Source of the DNA: Margaritifera margaritifera
Lineage: Eukaryota; Mollusca; Bivalvia; Unionida; Margaritiferidae
Reading direction: 5' to 3'
Length of the DNA: 64,000 nt
Assembly: GCA_029931535.1 (NCBI GenBank)
Contig: JAQPZY010001684.1
Coordinates: forward strand, 2,171,001 to 2,235,000
Within the stretch, counting starts at the first letter, position 1, and each line of letters starts with the position of its first letter. The position numbers and the translations under genes are program-made. Below the pieces are notes generated by a model, which was given only the letters and a program-made list of their open reading frames with translations, was not told the origin of the DNA and searched no databases. This document shows positions 54,323 through 64,000 of the stretch, piece after piece.

Positions 54323-55284
54323 GCTATCATATTGTCTTTCCTCAGTCATATCGACAGGAAATTCTGAGTCTAGCCCATGAAACTTCATTGGCTGGTCATT
54401 TAAGAATCAATACGACTTATCACAAGATCTTGAATCATTTTTATTGGCCGAAACTTAAAAGTGATGTTTCTAAATACTGTAGATCTTGTCACACTTGTCA
54501 AATGGTAGGAAAACCCAATCAGAAGATACCTAAGGCTCATCTGCAACCTATTCCTGCATTTGACGAACCATTTAGTAGAATATTAGTAGACTGTGTCAGT
54601 CCCTTACCTAAGACCAAGTCAGGCAACAAATACTTGTTGACCATCATGTGTACGTCTACAAGATTTCCAAAAGAAATTCCTTTGAGAAATATGAAAACTA
54701 AAATCATTGTGAAAGCTCTGGTGAAGTTTTTTTTTACACTTGTTGGCCTTCCCAAATCTGCCCAGTCTGATCAAGATTCAAATTTTATGTTTTTAATTTT
54801 CCAACAAGTTATGCATTAATTAGGCATCCAACAGTTTATATCTTCCGCCTATCACCCTGAAAGTTAAGAGACTTTGGAAAGATTTCATCAAACTTTGAAA
54901 AATATGATTCGGTCATATTGCTTTGATACAGGAAAGGATTGGGATGAGGGCGTTCATTTGTTGTTGTTTGCTGTTAGGGAATCAGTTCAAGAGTCATTGG
55001 GTTTTAGTTCCTTTGAATTTGTTTTGGGACATACTGTCTGTGGACCATTGAAATTATTGAAAGAGAAACGTCTTTCAAATGAAGATTCAAAGATTAATCT
55101 TCTTGACTACGTCTCTGATTTCAAATACAAGTTGTCAAATGCCTGTGAAGTAGCAAGAACTAATCTTCACACTACCCAGTCAAAAATGAAATTAAGGTAT
55201 GACATAAATACACAGGAATGGAGTTTTAAGACTGGTGAGAAAGTTATCGATGTCTCAGAATCCCCAAGGCAACAATGTAAGTAA
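54319..55284 (+). pseudogene. Integrase of pol, relic, cut at its C-terminus
   Basis: Zinc-binding region with 'YCRSCHTCQMVGKPNQK', catalytic Asp in 'ILVDCVSPLP' and 'AQSDQDSNF' (the usual QGSNF is QDSNF). A stop near 54819 is followed by the Glu-containing segment, of which 'MERFHQTLKNMIRSYCFD' is readable, and the domain breaks off after 'FKTGEKVIDV' where the inverted LTR begins. Confidence 0.85.
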
Positions 55285-55287
55285 TAT

Positions 55288-55873
55288 TGTTACGATTCTA
55301 GGTCTTAAAATAAGGTAACAGAAAGAAAGTGAAAGCAATAATGTAAGTAATATCAACAAGCAATTTATTTTCCTACAATACAAAGTGAAATTCAAAAGAT
55401 ACTTACAATACTGTGAATCAAATTCCAAATAATCCTAAATGTCATGATCACAATTTAAAGAATATATAATGTTCCGAATGAGTGCCAATAGTCTTGAATG
55501 TCCTGATATAATGCAATGATACAATCCAGAATGTCTTTATAAGAGTTCACAAAAGTCCATAATAATGTATTAATTCAAAAGTCCATAATAATGTATTAAT
55601 TCAAAAGTCCATAATAATGTATTAATTCAAAAGTCAATAAGCGCTTTAAAGTTCCTCACGAATTATATCTGATTTCAACGGCACAATGTAAAATCTGACA
55701 ACAAATGGATTCCCACAGACTGATCTAAAACAGGAATTAATTATTTATTTACCGAATCCCTATTTATACACATTTTCACTTGACCTATATCAACAGGATG
55801 TGAAGCAATAAAATGGAAAAACCCCAGTCTAACTGAAAATAAGAATTATCTTTAACTCAAATGCTTGTAAACA
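55288..55873 (-). mobile_element. LTR in inverted orientation joined to the plus-strand relic
   Basis: Begins TGTTACGATTCTAGGTCT, then AAGGTAACAGAAAGAAAGTG, the same edge as the minus-strand element's LTRs, so its orientation is opposite to the plus-strand pol next to it. An internal 26 bp unit (AAAAGTCCATAATAATGTAT) is repeated about four times (55550-55636). The right end near TTGTAAACA is approximate. Confidence 0.72.
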
Positions 55874-58517
55874 TTTTCGATTTTTTGGACTTCATCCGCC
55901 TCTTAAGATTGTCAATCACGGCCATGTACCTGACGGCCGTGGGTGTGATTGATTGTATCAAGTACCGCAATGACATGAAAGAAGACTTCGTACCCAGTCG
56001 AATTAGAATCTGATATTTTTATATGCTAACCTTGTGCAGAGAACTTTTCAATGGTATTTCAGGAACGGGTCTACACCGTTCATTCTATTTAGAATCACAG
56101 CGCTCAGTAATCATTACTACCATATTGGAACGACACTACTTTTATATGTTATTTTGTATGTGAATTGTAATTCAGATAATGTAGATATATTGTCTCTTCC
56201 ATGTGACTTAAAGAAAATTAAACTGACATTTTGCCTTCTTTCAATTGGTAGTTCAGTTTCAATTAATAATGTGGAATGCAAAAGCTGTCGTTATCTACAA
56301 TATTTTTGATAGTTTCACCTCAAACAGATACAGATGATGATAGTCCTATAATCAGTGGTCAATGTAATGCAATTTACCGTTTCAGCAAATACTTTGATCA
56401 TTCTATATCTACATACAAAGGCTCATTTTTCAAAATTATTATATCTTTTTCATCTGATCTAATCATATATTTGGCATTGCGTTTGTATTTGTACAATTTT
56501 TCAATACTTTTGTCGAATGAAAACTTGTCTATTTAGTGCATTCTAACAAACAACTTTACAAGCATGTTTGGGAAAAAAACTGGGAAAGCATTGATTCGCT
56601 CTTGGAAAATTCCAGCGATTTTTGAAAATTGGAAAGGTTCGTACAAGATCAACTTTAGAATCGTATTTATTCTATCAGTGGTACATAACACTAAACCAAT
56701 TTTAATCTGTAATGTGACCATAATGTGTGAATGTGGAGGGATTGAAAGATGTCCATATCAACTTTTATAAACGAAAACAAAATTGTATGGAATTGTTGCA
56801 AGAAACGAAACATACTTATTCATTTTATTTCAGACAATACATTTATTAAAAAAATAAATCACTCTTAAAATAATTAATAAATGAAGTAACTTAGTTTGTA
56901 AGTAGGTTAGAACAAGTATGATAGTAAATTATTAATGAACGAGTGAATGGATGAAAATAGTATTTACAACAACCCGAACTATTTTTGTTAGGGGATGAGG
57001 TGCATAACTTCATCGAAATTTCTATCAATTTTGTGGCTTGGAGCTTTGTAACTGTACAGCAGTAGAGGGAGATAATTCATATTACAATCGGAGGCACACT
57101 CTTACGAAGGCCTCGTATTTATAATTACTCTCCACAATTTCATCTAGAAGCATAGGGATAAGAAATGAAGTATAGAAAGTTTTGACGTGGTTTTTAGAAC
57201 GAAAGACAAAAGCCAACTTGGGAAATAGCCTTCAGGCAGCAAGTCACCTTGAACTGAAAATTCGGACAGACAAAACCGATGAAGGGAATTAACAACAGAA
57301 AACCGCTTTCACAGTTCTGTTAATAATGCTTCAACGTTTGGAAAGCGGAATTTCGACTTGCTTCTTTACTGATTGTGGATTAGAAGAATATAATAAATAA
57401 ATTCACCCTACTGACATGACAATATCTGGATAGCTTTCGCTATTGACATTAGCAAAAACGGACTCTTTCGACGACGAGTCATGAATTGATTCTTATGAGT
57501 CTTGAGTATATTTGGCAGGCTCGAAAAATGTTTATAATACAGTCTAAAAGAACGGTCTGATATCTTTAAAGATTAAACTTTAGTAGAGTCTTTATACAAC
57601 CATGAAAGGAAATTTTTGGTTAAGTCTTTAATTTTTATTACCTCCTCCTGTATGAAAATGCGACCGGTCTTTACTTTTGTCAAACCTGAAACGGTAGATC
57701 GTGAAACCATTTTAAAATCTGGATTTACAGCTTTTGGGGTGTGTACTATATAATTATATATACTCTACGCCTGTGACGTTGCGAAGCACATTTAATGGCC
57801 CTAATGTTGTATTTTCATTTATTATTTTAAAATACATAGGTCAGATTAATTTTAATGCATCCGTTTCGATTTGAAGCATATTTTGTTCAAGAGTATCTAA
57901 ACAACAGCAAAATACCATGAATGTTGTGTCCTTAACCTTCACTAAAGAGTCAAGCTTAATTTTGATGGGTGCAACAGAAGCCATATTTCGGGGTCTAAAT
58001 CACCAACCAGATTGGTACCGGCCCGGCAGACATCATATGGAAAAGGAGCTGAGATATTGGTATGACGCTCCAGGTTGGAGAGATTCGGATCTAGTTGTAC
58101 ATTTTTATTTTGGTTGGGCGATAGATATATATAATCCACCGATTCAATTGGGGATACAAATTTCATACATCATTTTCTTTTGCTAACTGAGGTTAATAGA
58201 ATCAAAAGGACTGTACTAACCTATGGTTGAAAACATGATATAAAATGCTCCACAAAACCTCGAAGTGAATTCGTGCAACTGCAACAATTGTTTTAGAAGA
58301 CATGCTAATCTTAGTTGGTAGCCTGAACTGCAAAGGGAGATAATTTGAAAGTTTTTGCGAAATAAAAAGGAGAACGTTAGCAATATCTGCAGATTGTGAC
58401 TCAACAAATGTGTAAAGAATATTGAACTATCTATCTTAGGAGGTAAAGTTATCTTCCCAGCATTGCCAGTCAAATATATCATAGACCGTAAGGAAAAAGA
58501 TGTCATTATTATTTCAA
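55874..58517. other. No gene recognised
   Basis: AT-rich. An open frame at 57917-58186 has somewhat protein-like composition but no family match and no splice context. Confidence 0.5.
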
Positions 58518-59330
58518 GATACAGATACTATACCGTATAGATTTGAAGATACATATAATATATCGTATAGAATTGAAGATACATGTAATATACCGTATAG
58601 ATTTGAAGATACATGTAATATACCGTATAGATTTGAAGATACATATAATATATCGTATAGAATTGAAGATACATGTAATATACCGTATAGATTTGAAGAT
58701 AAATGTAATATACTGTATAGATTCGAAGATACATGTAATATACCGTATAGAATTGAAGATACATGTAATATACCGTATAGAATTGAAGATACATGTAATA
58801 TACCGTATAGAATTGAAGATATATGTAATATACCGTATAGAATTGAAGATACATGTAATATACCATATAGAATTGAAGATACATGTACTATAACGTATAG
58901 AATTGAAGATACATATAATATACCGTATAGAATTGAAGATACATGTACTATACCGTATAGAATTGAAGATAAATGTAATATACCGTATATAATTGAAGAT
59001 ATATGTAATATACCGTATAGAATTGTAGATTTGAAGATAGATGTGATATTCCGTATAGATTTGAAGATACGTATAATATACCATATAGATTTGAAGATAC
59101 ATATAATATACCGTATATATTTGAAGATACATGTAATATACCGTATAGATTTGAAGATACATATAATATACCGTATAGAATTTAAGATACATATAATATA
59201 CCGTATAGAATTCAATATGCATATAATATACCGTATAAATTTGAAGATACATATAATATACCGTATAGAATTTAAGATACGTATAATATACCGTATAGAA
59301 TTCAAGATACATATAATATACCGTGTAGAT
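58518..59330 (+). repeat. 30 bp minisatellite, about 27 copies
   Basis: Unit TTGAAGATACATGTAATATA plus CCGTATAGAA. The period is a multiple of three, so several frames on both strands stay open for 260-278 codons; these are repeat artefacts. Confidence 0.97.
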
Positions 59331-59970
59331 GATTGACTATGCGATTGTACTTAATATGTCTATTAGATTTTATATAGGAAATATGTGAGTATCGAATGAT
59401 AAATAACATATGCAAAGTCAGTCACCTACAGGACTGTTTCCGCTGTAATTTAAACTGAATAATTATATGTTAGCTAAAATTACAATGCTTTTATAGAAAC
59501 TGTTGAAAAGCGACAGCACTATAAAACTTAAAGAATCACAAGCTAAGTAAGTATTGTACCTACAAATGTAAATTCTGAAGTAAATCATTGCTAATATCAA
59601 ATTGTAGTACTTTCAAAATGTACATCATGTTGTAGCACTTATTAAGACATTTCTTATAGGCAGTCAATATGTACAGAGAGAGAGAGAGAGAGAGAGAGTG
59701 CTCCCATGCACCGCCTCAGGCAGTCTGATTACATATTAAAATTTGGACTGAGTATTGACCAAAAAATAAACTCAGTGGAAGGCTTCAGTGTTTATATCGA
59801 TGACAATAGTCCCCGGGACCAGTTTCAGACAATTAAACTGTCCCTCTGCAGACGAATGTGTTTTCTTAATGCTCAGTTAGGTTTGATTTAAACTTCTTTA
59901 ATGCCGCTTAATGGAGGAAAGGGATCAGATACAAGTTCTTACAATTAGGCTGTCCTCTCCCTACTAGAAA
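59331..59970. other. No gene recognised; short (AG)n tract
   Basis: AG units at 59676-59699. Otherwise featureless. Confidence 0.5.
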
Positions 59971-60743
59971 TATCACATACATGGTAATTTGGTAAAGTGT
60001 ACATATGACTTGTTATCACATACATGGTAATTTGGTAAAGTGTACATACGAATCGTTATCACATACATGGTATTCTGGTAAAGTGTACATACGACTAGTT
60101 ATCACATACATGGTATTTTGGTAAAGTGTACATACGAATCGTTATCACATACATGGTATTTTGGTAAAGTGTACATACAATTAGTTATCACATACATGGT
60201 ATTTTGGTAAAGTGTACATACGAATCGTTATCACATACATGGTCTTTTGGTAAAGTGTACATACAATTAGTTTACACAAACATGGTATTTTGGTAAAGTG
60301 TACATACGAATCGTTATCACATACATGGTATTTTGGTAAAGTGTACATACAATTAGTTATCACATACATAGTAATTTGGTAAAGTGTACATACGAATCGT
60401 TATCACATACATGGTATTTTGGTTTGGTGTACATACAATTAGTTATCACATACATGGTATTTTGGTAAAGTGTACATACAATTAGTTATCACATACATGG
60501 TATTTTGGTAAAGTGTACATACGACTAGTTATCACATACATGGTATTTTGGTAAAGTGTACATACAATTAGTTATCACATACATGGTATTTTGGTAAAAT
60601 ATACATACGACTAGTTATCACATACATGGTGTTTTGGTAAAATATACATACAATTAGTTATCCCATACATGGTATTTTGGTAAAATATACATACGACTAG
60701 TTATCCCATACATGGTATTTTGGTAAAATATACATACGACTCG
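59971..60743 (+). repeat. 43 bp minisatellite, about 18 copies
   Basis: Unit TATCACATACATGGTATTTT plus GGTAAAGTGTACATACGAATCGT. The last part alternates between CGAATCGT, CGACTAGT and CAATTAGT forms. Confidence 0.97.
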
Positions 60744-61550
60744 TTCGCCGTTTATCATGTCAAGAAGCACAATAAAATAAAAGGATCTAAAATAATACAA
60801 GTAGACAGGTGAAGTGAAAACACTGACTTAATTAGAAACCTTAAAAAAGAAAACAGTAGACTAGCACTGAAATATCTGCAAAATGGGAATATTGTTATGT
60901 CGTCTGTGTCCCTTTGCTTTTACTCCCTGAAACTATTTCAGTGCGCTTAGAAATGTTTGTACACTCCTGACAATAGTTTCAGTACGTTCTTTGTCAGATG
61001 CCTCCTTCAAAAGGTATTTTGTAACGGATAATTATCAAAAAACGATAATTAAGTATAAATATTAAGTCTCATATCACGACACTTTGAACAATGAAAGAAG
61101 TAATGTTCACATAATTCGACATGTCCACACATTGCTAAAAAGGGTCGATTACAGCTTGCACTTTATACTATATGACCTTTTGAAAGATGAAACAGACCAA
61201 AAGTATCACACGGAATTCGCCAGATTTTTCTTTATGTTAATCTTATATCATTTTCCTCTACGTTAATTCTTTTATCTTGTTGAGGTCATTATCGACAGAC
61301 ATATGTAACATATAATATCAGTTTCTGAAAATCCCATTATAAATATAAATAGAAGCTATGTAACTATGTAGAATGTGTCTTGCCATTGAAGATGAGAAAA
61401 CTTGTGACATGTATGTATGTGTGTGTATATATATATGTACAGTGTTTGTTTGTGATTCACTTTTTATTCTCTTGCAATTCAACTTTTTGTTTAAAAAAAT
61501 TAGCTGTGAAACTCACATTGTTTATCACGCAACCTATCGAAGGATATTGT

Positions 61551-61740
61551 GAGGGCATTTAATACGGGCTATATTCATTCGATTGCTAATGTGAGGGCAT
61601 TTAATGTTAGGGCATTTAATACGGGCTATATTCATTCGAGTGCTAATGTGAGGGCATTTAATGTTAGGGCATTTAATACGGGCTATATTCATTCGAGTGC
61701 TAATGTGAGGGCATTTAATACTGGCTATATTCAGTCGATT
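61551..61740 (+). repeat. 57 bp tandem repeat, about three copies
   Basis: Unit GAGGGCATTTAATGTTAGGG plus CATTTAATACGGGCTATATT and a GCTAATGT end. It contains an internal GAGGGCATTTAAT/TAGGGCATTTAAT half-repeat. Confidence 0.93.
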
Positions 61741-61824
61741 TCTTTTGAAGCGTTCATGCGAGAAATCTTATTTTGAAACCAATACGATTTTTATTTGAAA
61801 GATGCGCCGCATCGCAATCCAGAC

Positions 61825-62505
61825 TAATCATGAAACGGCACAGAGCCGTTTTGCAACTTTATGTTGTCATGAAACGACATGGTGCCATTTCATTACCAAT
61901 CAGTTTACATGGTTCTGAAATGGTCCAGTGGCGTTTCGTAATCTATCAAGTTTTTCTCTTAATTTATCCGGTCAATAAAGGGACACAGTAAAATCTTGTG
62001 ACCAGAATAGGTTTTGTTGTAGTTTTACGCTCTTAAACCTTAGCTGGTCGTATAATATTTTAAATTTTCATCACATTTAATGTCTCTAAAATAAATGAAT
62101 AATTGATTTTGCATTAATTCTAAAATGATTGTTAACCGGCAACCATGCGGTTTTGGAACATCAAGGTGACATTATTATATTACTATGGCATCTAGGTCAG
62201 AAATTACTAAAATGTTGTTTCATATTTCATTATATATTTATAGCGACTATGCGTTAATATATTTATTTACTTTACGATACGGCTGTCAGTTGCAAAACCA
62301 CTTGCAACATCAGAGCCAGGTAAAAAGTAAGACATAAATCGCTCGATTTTAGGATCAGGTATGGTCGCTAAACGGATACATGCCGTTCCAGGACTAACTG
62401 CCCGGTTACGAAACGGTCCGGGGCATTTCTGACCAGATAAGATCGCTAAATGACACTAGGCTGTTTCATGACCAGGTAACAGATTGCGAAACAGCCTGGT
62501 GCACA
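61825..62505. repeat. Array of short imperfect palindromes
   Basis: At least eight hairpin-like blocks of 18-24 bp, each GAAACGG-like on the left and GCCGTTTC-like on the right: 61832-61853, 61871-61891, 61916-61937, 62134-62154, 62371-62388, 62410-62429 and about 62447-62500. Most are separated by GACCAGGTAAGATCGCT-like spacers in the right part. Confidence 0.72.
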
Positions 62506-62766
62506 AAATTCAAAATAAAACTGCATCATAGCATATATACATGTACTTGGCATTACAAGGGGAATTGCTTTATGCAGGAAAGAATAGATTTCTGGGTCTG
62601 TCTTTACCCTTCCTGGGGCCCCATCTCTGAGTTCATAACTTGGAAACCATTGAGATACCCAGTCCATAACCACATATAGTTTCAATGCATGAAAAAGCTA
62701 AGTTATTCGAGCAATCAGCATTAGTCTTTCCATACCCATGGGTCATAGGGTCATATCTTAGAAATT

Positions 62767-62774
<8 letters not shown>

Positions 62775-62861
<87 letters not shown>
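62775..62861. repeat. (TA)n microsatellite
   Basis: About 43 perfect units. Confidence 0.97.
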
Positions 62862-62862
<1 letters not shown>

Positions 62863-63199
62863 GCCCTACGCTCACTCGGCATGAAAAGGGGAAAATGGTA
62901 GTAAGCGACTGAATGGGCGGTAGGCTGAGACTGAAACATCCGAGACATACTGTTCCAAGGTACGCTTGTTTATTTATTATTTGCAAATATTTCCTGTGAG
63001 ACTTTTGAGTTATGAGATGGTACAAAACAAAGACTGATCTAATTAGTTGTAATCTCATAACTCGTATATTATTCCTCAAATAATCTTATACGTTAATCTT
63101 TGACTCGTCTCATAAGAAACATTCCAGCTGTCAGACTAGTATTATAGATGGATGTCTTTTGAGAAGAAAGTCAAAATATATTTTTGCGAGAGGTATTTA

Positions 63200-64000
63200 A
63201 AAAGTTCTTAATATTAGTGCTCTGAAAACAAAGTTCTTTATAAGTGAACAGTACGTCAATGCATCTCCTCAAAGTACTCCCCTTGCACCTATACACAATT
63301 TCTCAGTCCGATTATCCAATTATTAAGTGCCATTTTGTGTTTACGTTTTGGTATGTTGTTCATATACTGAATAACTGCACTTCCAACCGCATGGCGGCTT
63401 TCAAATAGTCTGCCCCTCAGTGAATCTTTGATCTTTGATTTAACCAAAAATCACTTGGAGCTAAATCAGGACTGTATGGAGGAAATGGCAAAGTTTGGAT
63501 GCCGTGCTCTTTCAGTAAGTCTGTCACGACGGCGGATTTCTGTTCCGGTGCATTGTCATGGAGTAGATAGATACCTCTAGTATCCACGCGCGGATGGGTA
63601 GTTCGGTAGTGTTCCACAACTTTTAGCAATATTTTGAAGGCATACAAATGTCCAATGTCACTAGCAGAGCCAGACACAGGTACCCCGACGACCAGGCATC
63701 GAAAATAATGTGTATACAACTCTCTTGACAGTCCGACTACATCGAGCGATTTGTGGTCTCTGCTCGTTTTCTCCAATCCAAACTTTATTATTTTCTCTTG
63801 AGTCGCGTTCAAAAAGTAAATCCATGATTCATCACCGGTGACAATTTCATTCAAACGTCTCTGGTCATTCATTTTATATTTGGTGAGTAGCTGTTTGGCG
63901 ATTAAAGCCCGAGTTTTATTTTTATCATCAGCCGTCACAAAAATGTGGGACCCATCTTGCACAAACCTTTCTGAGCTTCAAATGATTCTTCAATATATTA
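63200..64000 (-). pseudogene. mariner-type transposase (DD34D), partial and frameshifted
   Basis: Mariner transposases cut and paste elements with short inverted repeats at TA sites. The main open part, 63417-63962 on minus, reads 'TGDESWIYFLN' (first catalytic Asp), 'LLHDNAPEQKSAVVTDLL' (second Asp) and 'FPPYSPDLAPSDFWL' (third Asp), with 34 residues between the second and third Asp, the mariner signature. Just beyond 63962 another frame gives 'KVCARWVP' up to the window edge, so there is at least one shift there. Downstream, 'ESRHAVGSAVIQYMNNIP' (about 63350-63405) is the C-terminal part in yet another frame. The N-terminal half lies outside the window. Confidence 0.88.

Larger units (their letters stand above)
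51199..55287 (+). mobile_element. Truncated Gmr1-like LTR retrotransposon relic
   Basis: Plus-strand relative of the 17.2-23.9 kb element: 5' LTR, primer site, gag, protease and integrase are present, but reverse transcriptase and RNase H are missing, and the integrase C-terminal region runs straight into an LTR of the opposite orientation at 55288. Many stops and shifts indicate an older copy. Confidence 0.85.

Noticed and set aside
57917..58186. 89-codon plus-strand frame
   Set aside because: Composition is plausible, but there is no family match, no splice context and a stop-rich surrounding, so it is not supported.
58500..59336. Open frames of 260-278 codons on both strands
   Set aside because: They exist because the 30 bp satellite period is a multiple of three; the products are pure repeat with no independent coding signal.

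Overview
The window looks like animal (metazoan) nuclear DNA, probably from an invertebrate such as a lophotrochozoan or mollusc. It is AT-rich and gene-poor, with many long (TA)n, (CATA)n, (GA)n and (CA)n tracts, several 24-57 bp satellites and many transposons. The only host-type gene I recognise is a RASL10-like small GTPase. The mollusc assignment is inference from repeat style, and no species can be named.

Region 1 (about 1.2-15.9 kb) is a decayed Maverick/Polinton-type (adintovirus-like) element. On the minus strand, reading from high to low coordinates, lie an uncharacterised pair of repeats, an uncharacterised gene, a penton/minor-capsid-like gene, a small Ala/Ser-rich gene, a capsid-like gene, a core-protein-like gene, an adenain-like cysteine protease, a zinc-ribbon plus phospholipase A2-like gene and a retroviral-type integrase. 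Protein-primed DNA polymerase B is in two pieces on opposite strands (1.3-2.3 kb plus, 4.0-4.8 kb minus), with an HNH-endonuclease relic between them. On the plus strand (12.2-15.0 kb) lie a phage-tail-fibre-like repeat gene ending in a discoidin-like module, two small unknown genes and a 289-residue protein with two membrane segments. Almost every gene has frameshifts or stops. An 867 bp solo LTR with a 4 bp target duplication interrupts the penton-like gene.

Region 2 (16.9-24.1 kb) is a nearly complete Ty3/gypsy-type retrotransposon on the minus strand inside a (CATA)n microsatellite. It has two 751 bp LTRs differing at about six sites, and one gag-pol frame broken by three in-frame stops. 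Integrase lies before reverse transcriptase, the order of the Gmr1-like group. A second, more decayed and truncated relative lies on the plus strand at 51.2-55.3 kb, with an intact-looking tRNA-Pro-type primer site and an LTR in opposite orientation at its 3' side.

Region 3 (24-51 kb) is mostly non-coding. It holds diverged duplications, minisatellites (31 bp x 30, 35 bp x 12, 24 bp x about 19, 43 bp x 7), three copies of a hairpin MITE, a hAT-transposase fragment with an adjoining hAT-like nonautonomous element, the RASL10-like gene at 41.3-41.9 kb and a decayed coding stretch at 49.7-50.8 kb. Region 4 (55.9-64 kb) has more satellites (30 bp x 27, 43 bp x 18, 57 bp x 3), an unusual array of short palindromes at 61.8-62.5 kb and a mariner transposase relic cut by the window edge.

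The genes do not form a host pathway. The element genes are mostly dead copies of self-contained replication, packaging and integration modules.
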